In this document: positions 17,626-25,862 of the stretch, piece by piece
Numbering within the stretch: position 1 is the stretch's first letter
How the letters are laid out: the number at the start of each line of letters is the position of its first letter
Assembly (NCBI RefSeq): GCF_000374065.1
Contig: NZ_KB893275.1
Span: 1-44,811, forward strand
From: Spirosoma luteum DSM 19990
Lineage (GTDB): Bacteria > Bacteroidota > Bacteroidia > Cytophagales > Spirosomataceae
Length of the DNA: 44,811 bases
Reading direction: 5' to 3'
Notes under the pieces: generated by a model
Database searches by the model: none
Told to the model about the DNA's origin: nothing
What the model saw: only the letters and a program-made list of their open reading frames with translations
Translations under genes and position numbers: made by a program

Positions 17626-19731
17626 ATGAACACGACACAGGCGTTCAACTATGTTAGTTACCTCTGGGACGATAAAAAGGCCGCTGAACTGGCGGGCGAT
17701 GAAGTCGCTCTGTTTATCTACCGTTCTAACCTGCTCGGCGCCGACCTGCGCCTGACCAACTACGCCGGGGGCAACACCTCGGTGAAGGTGATGGAAACGA
17801 ACCCCGTATCGGGCGAACCCGTTGAGGTCATGTGGGTGAAAGGCTCCGGTGGAGACATTGGTACACTCACCAAAAAAGGATGTGCCAACCTGTACGTCGA
17901 GCGACTTCAGGCGTTGAAAAAACGCTATCGGGGTCTGGAGCATGAAGACGAGATGGTCGAACTGTTTAACCACACCCTGTTCGACCCAAAATGTGCCGCT
18001 CCGTCCATTGATACACCGCTGCACGGTCTGTTGCCGTTCAAACACATCGACCACCTCCACCCCGACGCGCTGATTGCCATTGCCGCCAGCAAAGACGGGG
18101 AGGCCATCATGCATGAGATTTGGGGGGACACAATGGCGTGGCTCCCGTGGCAGCGTCCCGGCTTCGACCTGGGCCTGAAACTGGAAGAAACCGTTCGCGC
18201 CAACCCCAACCTGCGGGGTGTTATCCTGGGCGGGCACGGCCTGTTTACCTGGGGTAATACTTCTTATGAATCGTACATGAACACGCTGGAGGTAATCGAG
18301 CAGGCGTCGGAGTACCTGAACGCTAACTTCGGTAAGAAACGTCCCGTTTTCGGTGGTCCGGCTGGTCAGAGCCTGGATGTACAGGCGCGGAAAGAGCAGG
18401 CGGCTGCGCTGATGCCCACGCTGCGGGGACTGGCCTCCGGCCATCGGCAGATGATTGGGCACTTTACCGACGACGAGCGGGTGCTGGAATTTGTCAACTC
18501 TAACGACCTGTCCCGGCTGGCCCGGTTGGGTACGAGCTGCCCGGACCACTTTCTGCGCACCAAGATTCGCCCGCTGGTACTTGACCCGGCTCAGCTAGCC
18601 GGCGATGATAGTACGGGGTATCTGGAAAAAGCCTTTGCTGACTACCGTGTAGACTATACGGCGTACTACGAGCGGAGCAAGCATGCCAACAGCCCCGCCA
18701 TCCGCGACTCGAATCCGGTGGTAATGCTGTTGCCCGGCGTGGGCATGTTCACCTTCGCCAAAGACAAGCAGACGGCGCGGGTAGCCGCTGAGTTTTATAC
18801 CAATGCCATCAACGTCATGAAGGGAGCCGAGGCTGTATCGGACTACGTTGGTTTGCCGGAGCAGGAAGCCTTCGATATCGAATACTGGTTGCTGGAAGAA
18901 GCCAAGCTCCAGCGGATGCCCAAGCCCAAGCCCCTGTCGGGCAAGATTGCGCTGATTACGGGCAGTGCGGGTGGTATCGGCAAGGCCATCGCCAAGAAAT
19001 TCCTGGCCGAAGGGGCCGTCGTCGTCATTAACGACAACGACGCCGATCGGCTGGCATCAGCTAAAGAGGAGTTTCAGAAAGAGTACGGTAAAGATGCCTA
19101 CGCATCGGCGTTGCTGGATGTAACGAAGGCCGACACGATTAGTACCGCTTTCGATGTGGCCGCCCTGGCCTTCGGCGGAGTCGATATTGCGGTGAACTGC
19201 GCGGGCCTGAGCATCTCCAAGCCGATTGAAGAGCACACCGAAAAAGACTGGGATATCCTGTATGACGTGCTGGTAAAAGGTCAGTTTTTTGTCACGCAGA
19301 AAGCCGTTGAGATCATGCGGAAACAGAAGCTGGGCGGTGATATCCTGAACATTGTCAGCAAGAACGGGCTGGTGTCCGGCCCCAACAACGCGGGCTATGG
19401 TTCGGCCAAAGCGGCACAGTTGCACCTGAGTCGCCTGAACGCGGCCGAGCTGGGGAAAGACCATATCCGGGTTAACGTCGTCAATCCCGATGCCGTTATT
19501 TCGGACTCGAAAATATGGGCGGGTGCCTGGGCCGAAGGGCGGGCTAAAGCTTACGGCGTAACGGTGGCCGAGCTCCCGGCCTACTACGCCAAGCGGACCC
19601 TGCTGAACGAAATTATCCTGCCTGACGATATTGCCAACGCCTGTCTGGCCTTCGTAAACGGCCTCTTGTCCAAATCCACCGGCAACGTTCTGAACGTAGA
19701 CGGCGGTGTAGCGATGGCGTTTGTACGGTAG
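17626..19731 (+). CDS. rhaEW: Bifunctional rhamnulose-1-phosphate aldolase / lactaldehyde dehydrogenase (RhaEW)
   Basis: A 701-residue fusion protein. Residues about 25-240 form a class II aldolase domain that cleaves L-rhamnulose 1-phosphate to dihydroxyacetone phosphate and L-lactaldehyde. Zinc ligands are expected among His140, His143 and His145 in KHIDHLHPDA and His204 in GGHGLF. Residues about 438-700 are a short-chain dehydrogenase that oxidises lactaldehyde to lactate: TGSAGGIG (445-452) for NAD, NCAG (524-527) and the catalytic Tyr591 and Lys595 in YGSAK. This is the RhaEW architecture known from Bacillus and many other bacteria. The ATG at 17626 gives the usual N-terminus; the frame opens 15 codons earlier. 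First gene of the rhamnose cluster on this strand, now separated from rhaI by an IS200-like element. Confidence 0.93.
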   Translation: MNTTQAFNYVSYLWDDKKAAELAGDEVALFIYRSNLLGADLRLTNYAGGNTSVKVMETNPVSGEPVEVMWVKGSGGDIGTLTKKGCANLYVERLQALKKRYRGLEHEDEMVELFNHTLFDPKCAAPSIDTPLHGLLPFKHIDHLHPDALIAIAASKDGEAIMHEIWGDTMAWLPWQRPGFDLGLKLEETVRANPNLRGVILGGHGLFTWGNTSYESYMNTLEVIEQASEYLNANFGKKRPVFGGPAGQSLDVQARKEQAAALMPTLRGLASGHRQMIGHFTDDERVLEFVNSNDLSRLARLGTSCPDHFLRTKIRPLVLDPAQLAGDDSTGYLEKAFADYRVDYTAYYERSKHANSPAIRDSNPVVMLLPGVGMFTFAKDKQTARVAAEFYTNAINVMKGAEAVSDYVGLPEQEAFDIEYWLLEEAKLQRMPKPKPLSGKIALITGSAGGIGKAIAKKFLAEGAVVVINDNDADRLASAKEEFQKEYGKDAYASALLDVTKADTISTAFDVAALAFGGVDIAVNCAGLSISKPIEEHTEKDWDILYDVLVKGQFFVTQKAVEIMRKQKLGGDILNIVSKNGLVSGPNNAGYGSAKAAQLHLSRLNAAELGKDHIRVNVVNPDAVISDSKIWAGAWAEGRAKAYGVTVAELPAYYAKRTLLNEIILPDDIANACLAFVNGLLSKSTGNVLNVDGGVAMAFVR

Positions 19732-19742
19732 AAAATCAATGT

Positions 19743-19807
19743 AGAATGGATAATGAACAATGTACAATGGAAGGTCAGCGTACTGGCCATTGTTCATTAT
19801 CCATTCT
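19743..19807. repeat. Heptad-unit palindrome A
   Basis: Arms of 20 bp (AGAATGGATAATGAACAATG at 19743-19762 and its exact complement at 19788-19807) flank a 25-nt core containing GGTCAGCG. The left arm divides into 7-bp units of the form NANAATG (TAGAATG, GATAATG, AACAATG, TACAATG). It lies 12 bp after the rhaEW stop and could fold into a terminator-like hairpin. It belongs with the elements at 21738, 24568 and 35326. Confidence 0.8.
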
Positions 19808-19810
19808 GCC

Positions 19811-20409
19811 AGCCCACACATTCATTTGTGGGTTCAAAAGAATCGAAAGTATCTATTTGCCAACCGTTTTAACGGTTTTATGAATCAAACGAGGTCATCA
19901 CCCGGTAATCCATAATGAGCCATAAATCGATGGTATTCATCCATGAACGTAACGGTACGGTGATGTTCCTCCTGATTTAAAATGTAGGCCCGAACACGCG
20001 GAACATGCGATTCGCTGACTGAAAAAGCGCCGTAACCCGTTTGCCAGGCGAAGGGTGTCGTTGTTAATTTGACCTGATTATACGCATGTGAACTACCGCC
20101 TTTCATCTGTTTCATCAGATCGGCCATTGATTTTTTGGGATTGAGCAGGAACAGGATGTGCACATGGTCGGCAACGCCACCGATGCAATCAACAGAACAG
20201 TCCATAGCCCTGAGTTGACTTGTCAATTCGTCATGCACGACCGGACGAATGGCAGTATGAATCAGTGGCTGTCTGTTTTTTGTGGAAAAAACGGCGTGGA
20301 CCCAAACTTTTGATTTAGAGTGACTCATAGGTGAATGGGTAAAAACCGTTAAAACGGTTCAAGATATAATAAACCTGTTTTTTCAAACCCACACATGAAT
20401 GTGTGGGCT
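19811..20409 (-). mobile_element. IS200/IS605-type element with mirror-image hairpin ends
   Basis: The element carries one gene, tnpA, and two hairpins at each end. The outer ones are CCCACA-CATTCATT-TGTGGG (19813-19832) and CCCACAC-ATGAAT-GTGTGGG (20388-20407). The inner ones are AACCGTT-TT-AACGGTT (19862-19877) and AACCGTT-AA-AACGGTT (20344-20359). Left and right ends read as near-identical inverted copies of about 30 bp, unlike classical IS200/IS605 ends, which differ from each other. It sits between rhaEW and rhaI. Exact ends are uncertain by several bases. Confidence 0.8.
19885..20328 (-). CDS. tnpA: IS200/IS605-family transposase TnpA (HUH/Y1)
   Basis: A 147-residue single-domain Y1 transposase that would cut and join single-stranded DNA at hairpin ends. 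The HUH metal site is DHVHILF near residue 54. The catalytic Tyr and the metal-assisting Gln are in AYILNQEEHH near residue 114. The start WVHAVFSTKNRQPLI and the KGGSSHAYN segment fit the family, as does the length. No TnpB or IscB accessory gene accompanies it. All recognised catalytic residues are present, so the element could be active. Confidence 0.92.
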   Translation of the reverse strand: MSHSKSKVWVHAVFSTKNRQPLIHTAIRPVVHDELTSQLRAMDCSVDCIGGVADHVHILFLLNPKKSMADLMKQMKGGSSHAYNQVKLTTTPFAWQTGYGAFSVSESHVPRVRAYILNQEEHHRTVTFMDEYHRFMAHYGLPGDDLV

Positions 20410-20459
20410 GATAATAAGACGGAATTTCCATAATGTGGATACATAGACTCTAAACCCTT

Positions 20460-21734
20460 ATGAACCTCCAACCCGATTATATTGCCGATTATAACCAAAG
20501 TCAACTGGAAGCGCACCAGCGTAAACTATCGTACTGGACGCAGGAGGTAGCGACGGCCGAACCCATTATTCGGAAACTGGTTGATTTTCAAATTGCTATT
20601 CCAAGTTGGGCACTGGGTACGGGCGGTACCCGGTTTGGCCGTTTTCCGGGTGGGGGAGAACCCCGTTCACTGGAAGAGAAAATGGCCGATGTGGGGCTGC
20701 TTCACGCCCTGAACCGGGCCAGTGGAGCCATTTCCCTGCACATTCCGTGGGATATTCCAACCGATGCGGGAGCCATTAAGCAACTGGCCAGCCAGTACGG
20801 GCTCCGCTTCGATGCCGTAAACTCCAACACTTTTCAGGACCAGCCCGGGGCTGAACAGAGTTACAAGTTTGGTTCCCTGCAACACACCGACCCCGCCGTA
20901 CGGCAACAGGCCATCGACCACAACATCGAAGTAATTAAACATGGCGTGGCCCTGGGTTCCGATGCGCTGACGGTCTGGCTGTCGGATGGATCGTGTTTTC
21001 CGGGGCAGCTTAATTTCAGAAAAGCGTTCGACCGTACCCTGTCGAGTCTGGAAGCGATTTATGCGGCCCTGCCGGACAACTGGAAACTGTTTGTCGAGTA
21101 CAAAGCGTTCGAACCCAATTTCTATTCGATGACCGTAGGCGACTGGGGCAGCAGCTTCCTTTACGCCAACAAACTCGGCCCCAAAGCCTATACCCTCGTG
21201 GATTTGGGTCACCACCTGCCCAACGCCAACATCGAACAGATTGTGGCTATTCTGCTGCATCAGGGCAAACTGGGTGGATTCCACTTCAATGATTCCAAAT
21301 ACGGGGACGACGACCTCACGGCGGGTAGCATCAAACCCTACCAGCTCTTTCTGATTTTTACCGAACTGGTCGACGGACTGGATGCAAAAGGGATGAATCA
21401 CGCCAAAGACCTTGGCTGGATGATTGATGCCAGCCACAACGTAAAAGACCCGCTCGAAGACCTGCTGCAATCGGTCGAAGCCATTCAGCTGGCTTACGCA
21501 CAGGCGTTGCTGGTGGACCGGGACGCCCTGGAAGAAGCCCGCGAAGCCAACGACGCGGTTCGGGCGCAGGAAATTTTGCAGGATGCTTTCCGAACCGACG
21601 TTCGCCCGCTGGTGGCCGAAGCCCGACGCCGGGCCGGGGCCTCTCTGAACCCACTGGCCCTATACCGCCAGCTAAACGTCCGTCAGCAACTCATCGACGA
21701 ACGTGGTGCCAAAACAGTAGCAACGGGACTGTAA
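20460..21734 (+). CDS. rhaI: L-rhamnose isomerase (RhaI type)
   Basis: A 424-residue TIM-barrel isomerase converting L-rhamnose to L-rhamnulose, of the Pseudomonas stutzeri-type RhaI group rather than the RhaA group of E. coli. The metal ligands can be aligned: Glu213 (FVEYKAFEP), Asp248 (LVDLGHH), His275 (GFHFNDSK) and Asp323 (MIDASHN), each six residues or so ahead of the P. stutzeri positions 219, 254, 281 and 327. The C-terminal arm with DERGAKTVATGL is typical of the group. Downstream of rhaEW and upstream of rhaB in the same direction; the IS200-like element upstream may affect its expression. Confidence 0.93.
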   Translation: MNLQPDYIADYNQSQLEAHQRKLSYWTQEVATAEPIIRKLVDFQIAIPSWALGTGGTRFGRFPGGGEPRSLEEKMADVGLLHALNRASGAISLHIPWDIPTDAGAIKQLASQYGLRFDAVNSNTFQDQPGAEQSYKFGSLQHTDPAVRQQAIDHNIEVIKHGVALGSDALTVWLSDGSCFPGQLNFRKAFDRTLSSLEAIYAALPDNWKLFVEYKAFEPNFYSMTVGDWGSSFLYANKLGPKAYTLVDLGHHLPNANIEQIVAILLHQGKLGGFHFNDSKYGDDDLTAGSIKPYQLFLIFTELVDGLDAKGMNHAKDLGWMIDASHNVKDPLEDLLQSVEAIQLAYAQALLVDRDALEEAREANDAVRAQEILQDAFRTDVRPLVAEARRRAGASLNPLALYRQLNVRQQLIDERGAKTVATGL

Positions 21735-21737
21735 ACT

Positions 21738-21851
21738 AATGATGAATTATGAATGATAAATGATGGCAACGTTACCGGAGCGATGATGGCTGACTGGTGA
21801 AACCGCATTATTCATTTATCATTCATAATTTATCATTCATAATTCATCATT
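21738..21851. repeat. Heptad-unit palindrome B, next to the rhaB start
   Basis: The left arm at 21738-21762 (AATGATGAATTATGAATGAT and on) has its complement at 21813-21851, but the right arm carries two additional 7-bp units (repeats of TTATCATTCATAA). The core between holds GGCTGACTGG. It begins right after the rhaI stop and ends 8 bp before the rhaB start. It has the same period-7 logic as element A, with other unit sequences. Confidence 0.8.
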
Positions 21852-21859
21852 CCTTCAAA

Positions 21860-23272
21860 ATGACGCCAGTTATTGCCATCTTCGATATTGGGAAGACCAA
21901 CAAAAAGCTGTTTCTCTTCGACGAAACGTATCAGATTGTCTGGGAAAAGTCGGAGAGTTTTGTGGAGATACCGGATGAAGACGGCGACTTTTGCGACGAC
22001 GTACACCAGCTGAAAAGCTGGGTAACTGCCTCCCTGGCCGAAGTACTGGCATTGCCCGACTATTCGGTGAAAGCAGTAAATATTTCGGCTTACGGAGCCA
22101 GTCTGGTACATATCGACCAGGCGGGGCAACCCCTGACTCCGCTGTACAGTTACCTCAAGGTGTTCCCGGCTCCGCTGCAACGTCAGTTTTTCGACACCTA
22201 CGGGACCGAAGCCGACATTACCCGGCAAACGGCTTCCCCATTGCTGGGTAACCTGAATTCCGGCCTTCAGTTGTATCGACTGAAATACGAGCAGCCGAAC
22301 GTAGTGAGAAAATTGGCCTTTTCCCTCCACCTGCCGCAGTACATCAGCTTTCTGATAAACAACAAGCCCGTCTCTGACCTGACCAGTATCGGGTGTCATA
22401 CCATGCTCTGGGATTTTGACCGGCAGGCCTACCACGCGTGGGTCGGTCGGGAAAAGCTGGAACGGTATCTGGCTCCAATTACGGCCTCGGATTCAGCGGT
22501 GCCCGTTACAATTGATGGGAACCGGGTACAGGTGGGTGTTGGACTGCACGACAGTTCGGCGGCATTAATTCCGTATCTGGCTTCGTTTCAGGAGGAGGGC
22601 GACGCTGGCTCCTTCGTACTCATATCGACCGGTACCTGGTGCGTGAGCATGAACCCGTTTAACAGCAATCCCCTCACGCCCGAGGAGTTACAATACGACT
22701 GTCTGACATTCATGCACTACAAAGGTCGGCCCGTAAAGGCGTCGCGGCTGTTTGCCGGGAATGAACATGAGCAGCAGGTAAAACGGCTGGCCGGCCATTT
22801 TCAGGTGCCGGTGGATGCGTATAAGAAAGTGTCGTATAATCCAGAATTAATCAATCGGTTGCGTCAACGTGTAGCGCAGGTGACTACGGAGCGGGAAGGT
22901 AAAGGCGATCAGCTTATTTCCATGCACGGCTCCCTGTTCCGCGACCGCGACCTGTCGGCATTTACCGATTACGGGGAAGCCTATCACCAGTTGATCCTCG
23001 ACATCATGGCCCAGCAGCTCATCTCAACGTCGCTGGTACTGGCCGACTCGCCCGTCCGGCGCATCTTCGTTGACGGTGGTTTTGGCAACAACCCCATCTA
23101 CATGAATCTGCTGGCTATTGCCTTTCCGGACATCGAGGTATATGCCGCATCGGTAGCGCAGGCGTCGGCGCTGGGTGCTGCCCTGGCCATCCATCAGCAC
23201 TGGAATAGCCAGCCGATTCCCGACAACTGTGTCGCCCTGAAAAAGTACACGGCTCCCCCGGCAGTCCATTGA
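21860..23272 (+). CDS. rhaB: Rhamnulokinase, FGGY family
   Basis: A 470-residue sugar kinase that would phosphorylate L-rhamnulose to its 1-phosphate. The first ATPase motif is IFDIGKTNKKLFLFDE at the N-terminus, the second is LISTGTWCVSMN near residue 254, and a third, RIFVDGGFGNNP, lies near residue 396. The open frame continues 21 codons upstream, but those codons are read from the heptad repeat (FIIHNLSFIIHH) and cannot be part of the protein, so I start at the ATG at 21860. It follows rhaI in the operon. Together with RhaI and RhaEW it completes the pathway from rhamnose to dihydroxyacetone phosphate and lactate. Confidence 0.9.
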   Translation: MTPVIAIFDIGKTNKKLFLFDETYQIVWEKSESFVEIPDEDGDFCDDVHQLKSWVTASLAEVLALPDYSVKAVNISAYGASLVHIDQAGQPLTPLYSYLKVFPAPLQRQFFDTYGTEADITRQTASPLLGNLNSGLQLYRLKYEQPNVVRKLAFSLHLPQYISFLINNKPVSDLTSIGCHTMLWDFDRQAYHAWVGREKLERYLAPITASDSAVPVTIDGNRVQVGVGLHDSSAALIPYLASFQEEGDAGSFVLISTGTWCVSMNPFNSNPLTPEELQYDCLTFMHYKGRPVKASRLFAGNEHEQQVKRLAGHFQVPVDAYKKVSYNPELINRLRQRVAQVTTEREGKGDQLISMHGSLFRDRDLSAFTDYGEAYHQLILDIMAQQLISTSLVLADSPVRRIFVDGGFGNNPIYMNLLAIAFPDIEVYAASVAQASALGAALAIHQHWNSQPIPDNCVALKKYTAPPAVH

Positions 23273-23323
23273 CCAGCTATTTTGGGATAAGACCAATTGC
23301 CAATCAGTGCTTTTGACCAGGAC

Positions 23324-23369
23324 GTATGCAACACCGGGTTCAACATTAGCTTAACCCGGTGTTGCGTGC
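23324..23369. terminator. Hairpin after rhaB
   Basis: GCAACACCGGGTT (23328-23340) pairs perfectly with 23353-23365 around a 12-nt loop, and the stem extends with GU pairs to 23324 and 23369. There is no T-run, so it may attenuate or protect mRNA ends rather than terminate fully. It lies 52 bp after rhaB and 31 bp before the GH105 gene. Confidence 0.6.
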
Positions 23370-23399
23370 CTCCTGTCGCCTATAACCATCAGAAAATAC

Positions 23400-24566
23400 A
23401 TGAAACGAAAACGGTTTATAAACCGCAGTTTGCTGCTCCTTTGTACCCTGACTGTCTTCACGGCACCAGCTCAGAAACTCCCTGCCAAAAAAGAAATCGT
23501 GGCCAGAATGACCCTGGCAAACGATTATTTTATGAAAACCTGGCCTGATCCGGGCAAGGAAATCGTGACCAACAAAACCCGCCCCAGCAACATCTGGACC
23601 CGGGCCGTCTATTACGAAGGACTAATGGCCCTGTACGGTATCGACAAACAGAAGCGGTACTTCGATTACGCCGTTGACTGGGGCGAAAAACACCAGTGGG
23701 GATTGAGAAGTGGTACTAACACACGTAATGCCGACGACCAGTGCTGCGGGCAAACCTACATCGATCTGTATCAGATAGACCAGGCTGTTGGCCGGGCCAA
23801 ACCGGAACGCATTCACGACATTAAAGCGTCCATGGACGCGATGGTGAACAGTGATAAAGTAAACGACTGGACCTGGGTGGATGCTCTGCAAATGGCGATG
23901 CCGGTATTTGCCCAGCTGGGGGCAATGGACAACGGACATAGTGCCGGAACGTCGCCCTACTACGAGAAAATGTACCAGATGTACCTGCATACAAAAACGA
24001 AAGAGGGCGGCAACGGGCTGTACAATCCTAAAGATGGGTTGTGGTGGCGGGATAAAGATTTTGTGCCGCCGTACAAAGAACCAAATGGGCAGGACTGTTA
24101 CTGGTCGCGGGGGAATGGCTGGGTAGTGGCTGCTCTGGTACGGGTGCTGGATATCATGCCAAAAAATGCCGCCCACCGGGACGAGTACGAAAAAACGTTT
24201 CTGGAAATGATGCAGGCGTTACCACCTCTGCAACGCCCCGATGGCTACTGGAACGTGAGCTTGCACGACCCTGATAATTTCGGCGGTAAAGAAATGACCG
24301 GAACGGCTTTATTTACCTACGGAATGGCCTGGGGCGTTAACCACGGTTTGCTCGACGGGAAAAAATACCGGCCCATCATCGCCAAAGCCTGGAACGCCAT
24401 GGCGACCGAATCAGTCCACCCGAATGGTTTTCTGGGCTACGTGCAGGGGACCGGCAAAGAACCCAAAGACGGCCAGCCCGTTACCTACGACAGTAAGCCC
24501 GACTTCGAAGATTACGGTCTCGGCTGCTTCCTGCTGGCGGGAACGGAACTGTGTAAAATGAAATAG
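23400..24566 (+). CDS. Unsaturated rhamnogalacturonyl hydrolase, GH105 (GH88/105 clan)
   Basis: A 388-residue secreted (alpha/alpha)6-barrel enzyme that removes unsaturated galacturonic acid from rhamnogalacturonan fragments made by pectate lyases. The signal peptide is RSLLLLCTLTVFTAPAQ. The proposed acid Asp is in NADDQCCGQTYIDLY near residue 112, as in YteR, followed by WTWVDALQMAMPVFA. The sequence SRGNGWVVAALVRVLD and the late DFEDYGLGCFLLAG are further family words. Its place between rhaB and rhaM fits: it would supply rhamnose-containing oligomers. Complete length for the family. Confidence 0.88.
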   Translation: MKRKRFINRSLLLLCTLTVFTAPAQKLPAKKEIVARMTLANDYFMKTWPDPGKEIVTNKTRPSNIWTRAVYYEGLMALYGIDKQKRYFDYAVDWGEKHQWGLRSGTNTRNADDQCCGQTYIDLYQIDQAVGRAKPERIHDIKASMDAMVNSDKVNDWTWVDALQMAMPVFAQLGAMDNGHSAGTSPYYEKMYQMYLHTKTKEGGNGLYNPKDGLWWRDKDFVPPYKEPNGQDCYWSRGNGWVVAALVRVLDIMPKNAAHRDEYEKTFLEMMQALPPLQRPDGYWNVSLHDPDNFGGKEMTGTALFTYGMAWGVNHGLLDGKKYRPIIAKAWNAMATESVHPNGFLGYVQGTGKEPKDGQPVTYDSKPDFEDYGLGCFLLAGTELCKMK

Positions 24567-24567
24567 T

Positions 24568-24646
24568 TTACGGTATTGGGTTTATGGTTCATCGTTGCAA
24601 TTCGTGCGTCAGCCACCGTAAACCAAAAACTGTAAACCTTAAACCC
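24568..24646. repeat. Heptad-unit palindrome C
   Basis: Between the GH105 stop and rhaM, units GTTTACG, GTATTGG, GTTTATG and GTTCATC are followed by a core with GCGTCAGCCA and then by CCGTAAA, CCAAAAA, CTGTAAA and CCTTAAA. The arms are imperfect complements, but the 7-bp period is clear on both sides. Units resemble those of element D at 35326. Confidence 0.75.
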
Positions 24647-24656
24647 GACTACTGCC

Positions 24657-24971
24657 ATGGAAGAAATTGCGTTTACGATGAAACTGAAACCCGGTGTGGA
24701 GGCTGAATACCAGCGTCGGCACGATGAAATCTGGCCGGAGCTATCCAGCGTACTGACCGACGCAGGTATTCGTGATTATTCCATCTACCTGGACCGGGCC
24801 ACCGGCACCCTGTTTGCCGTTCAGAAAAGGACGGATACCCATACGGCAGAAACATTGCCGGAATTACCCGTAATGCAGCGGTGGTGGCTGTACATGGCCG
24901 ACCTGATGGAAACCAACCCCGACAACTCGCCGGTCGTTATACCATTGGAGCGGGTATTTCACCAGGAATGA
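24657..24971 (+). CDS. rhaM: L-rhamnose mutarotase
   Basis: A 104-residue protein that interconverts alpha and beta L-rhamnose, supplying the anomer used by the isomerase. Residues corresponding to the active site of E. coli RhaM (YiiL) are in place: Tyr18 and His22 in YQRRHDEIWPEL and Tyr41 in RDYSIYL; the Trp pair in MQRWWLYMADLM follows. Last gene of the rhamnose cluster, 90 bp after the GH105 gene. Its final 63 coding bases (24904-24966) recur exactly at 28581-28643 in a truncated second copy. Confidence 0.93.
   Translation: MEEIAFTMKLKPGVEAEYQRRHDEIWPELSSVLTDAGIRDYSIYLDRATGTLFAVQKRTDTHTAETLPELPVMQRWWLYMADLMETNPDNSPVVIPLERVFHQE
24904..24966 (+). repeat. 63-bp direct repeat, left copy (rhaM 3' end)
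   Basis: Positions 24904-24966 (starting TGATGGAAACC, ending TTTCACCAGG) are identical to 28581-28643. Upstream of the block the two rhaM copies differ at many positions, so the identical tract is sharply bounded. It delimits an islet of about 3.6 kb holding a serine recombinase relic and the higBA genes. Confidence 0.9.
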
Positions 24972-25100
24972 TGGGTGGATGGGCCGAGTGTTACTACGCT
25001 TGTCAGGCCAGGCATTGGTGTGGGCACTTTGGAAAAGCTTTTCAAATTAACGAGCTTGCCAAAAAACGGGCGTTTAAAAAAGGTATTCGCGAGGTATGAA

Positions 25101-25138
25101 TTTTACAAACGTATAACCAACGTCATATGTTTGTAAAA
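25101..25138. repeat. Inverted repeat upstream of the serine recombinase
   Basis: TTTTACAAAC (25101-25110) and GTTTGTAAAA (25129-25138) form 10-bp arms around an 18-bp centre, with three further matching bases after one mismatch. The size, about 38 bp, and the place 27 bp before the recombinase start suggest a dimer site for the recombinase or an operator. No function is shown. Confidence 0.7.
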
Positions 25139-25164
25139 CTAGACCGTTCGGCTATGTTCAGCCC

Positions 25165-25846
25165 ATGAAACGAGCTGTTGCCTCCCCTCCCTGTATGTGA
25201 TATATTACCGCGTCAGCACTAAACGCCAGGGCGTAAGCGGTTTGGGCTTAGATGCCCAACGCGCTTACGTCGAACACTTTTACCATGACAAGTCGATCAT
25301 AGTCGAGTTTACCGACTTGCAGAACGGGAAGGACGTGTTCAACCGGCCCGAACTGATGAAGGCGTTAACGTTGTGTAAAGAGCGACGCGCTGTGTTGGTG
25401 GCCAAGATTGACCGATTAAGCCGCAACACGGAACAGGCATTAGCCATCTATCGGGAATTGGCCGGACGCTTGGAAAGTTGTGACATTCCCAACCTGGATA
25501 AATTTACATTGCCCTTGCTGGTCGAGAGCGGGAATTAATAAGTATCCGCACGACCGGCGCACTGGTTCAGAAAGTAAAGCGTTCCGACCAGTGGCGTAAA
25601 GGAAGCCAGTTGTTTAAAACAGGCCGAGCCGCCCGGTTAGGTCATGCTACGATCACCACCCAGGCCGCAGACAATAGCCACAGCCGCCCGGCCAGTGCCA
25701 TGATAAAGCAGCTTGTACAGCAGGGTTATAGTTGGTCGGAGATTGTCCGTAAATTGAACACAGATAGCTTTAAAACGCCGAAGGGTAATCAGTATCAGGC
25801 CGTACAGTTACAGCGTCTTTATAGCCGCCTAAGTAGGGGGAGCTAG
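25165..25846 (+). pseudogene. Serine recombinase (resolvase family), disrupted
   Basis: The N-terminal catalytic domain is readable: IYYRVSTKRQG with the nucleophilic Ser, GLDAQRAYVEHF and VAKIDRLSRNTEQAL. The C-terminal part in another frame reads AGRERELISIRTTGALVQKVK, then QQGYSWSEIVRKLN and YQAVQLQRLYSR, a recombinase DNA-binding region. The frame shifts between about 25500 and 25517, where the sequence usually linking the two domains (TLT...IADRERE) is shortened. A second lesion lies at the start: ATG at 25165 encodes MKRAVA, which would join YYRVS if about 20 bp at 25183-25202 were absent. The protein would be about 215 residues if intact. Not functional as it stands. Confidence 0.8.
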
Positions 25847-25862
25847 CAATGTTAGGTATAAC

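Noticed and set aside
17620..18549. 309-codon frame antisense to rhaEW
   Set aside because: It is the mirror of a strongly conserved enzyme gene; its length comes from GC-rich codon usage.
21797..21859. Upstream start of rhaB giving 21 more residues
   Set aside because: The extra codons are read from the heptad palindrome, and the kinase motif begins directly after ATG 21860.
24881..25099. 72-codon plus-strand frame overlapping the end of rhaM
   Set aside because: It is in a different frame over the conserved rhaM codons and has no motif.
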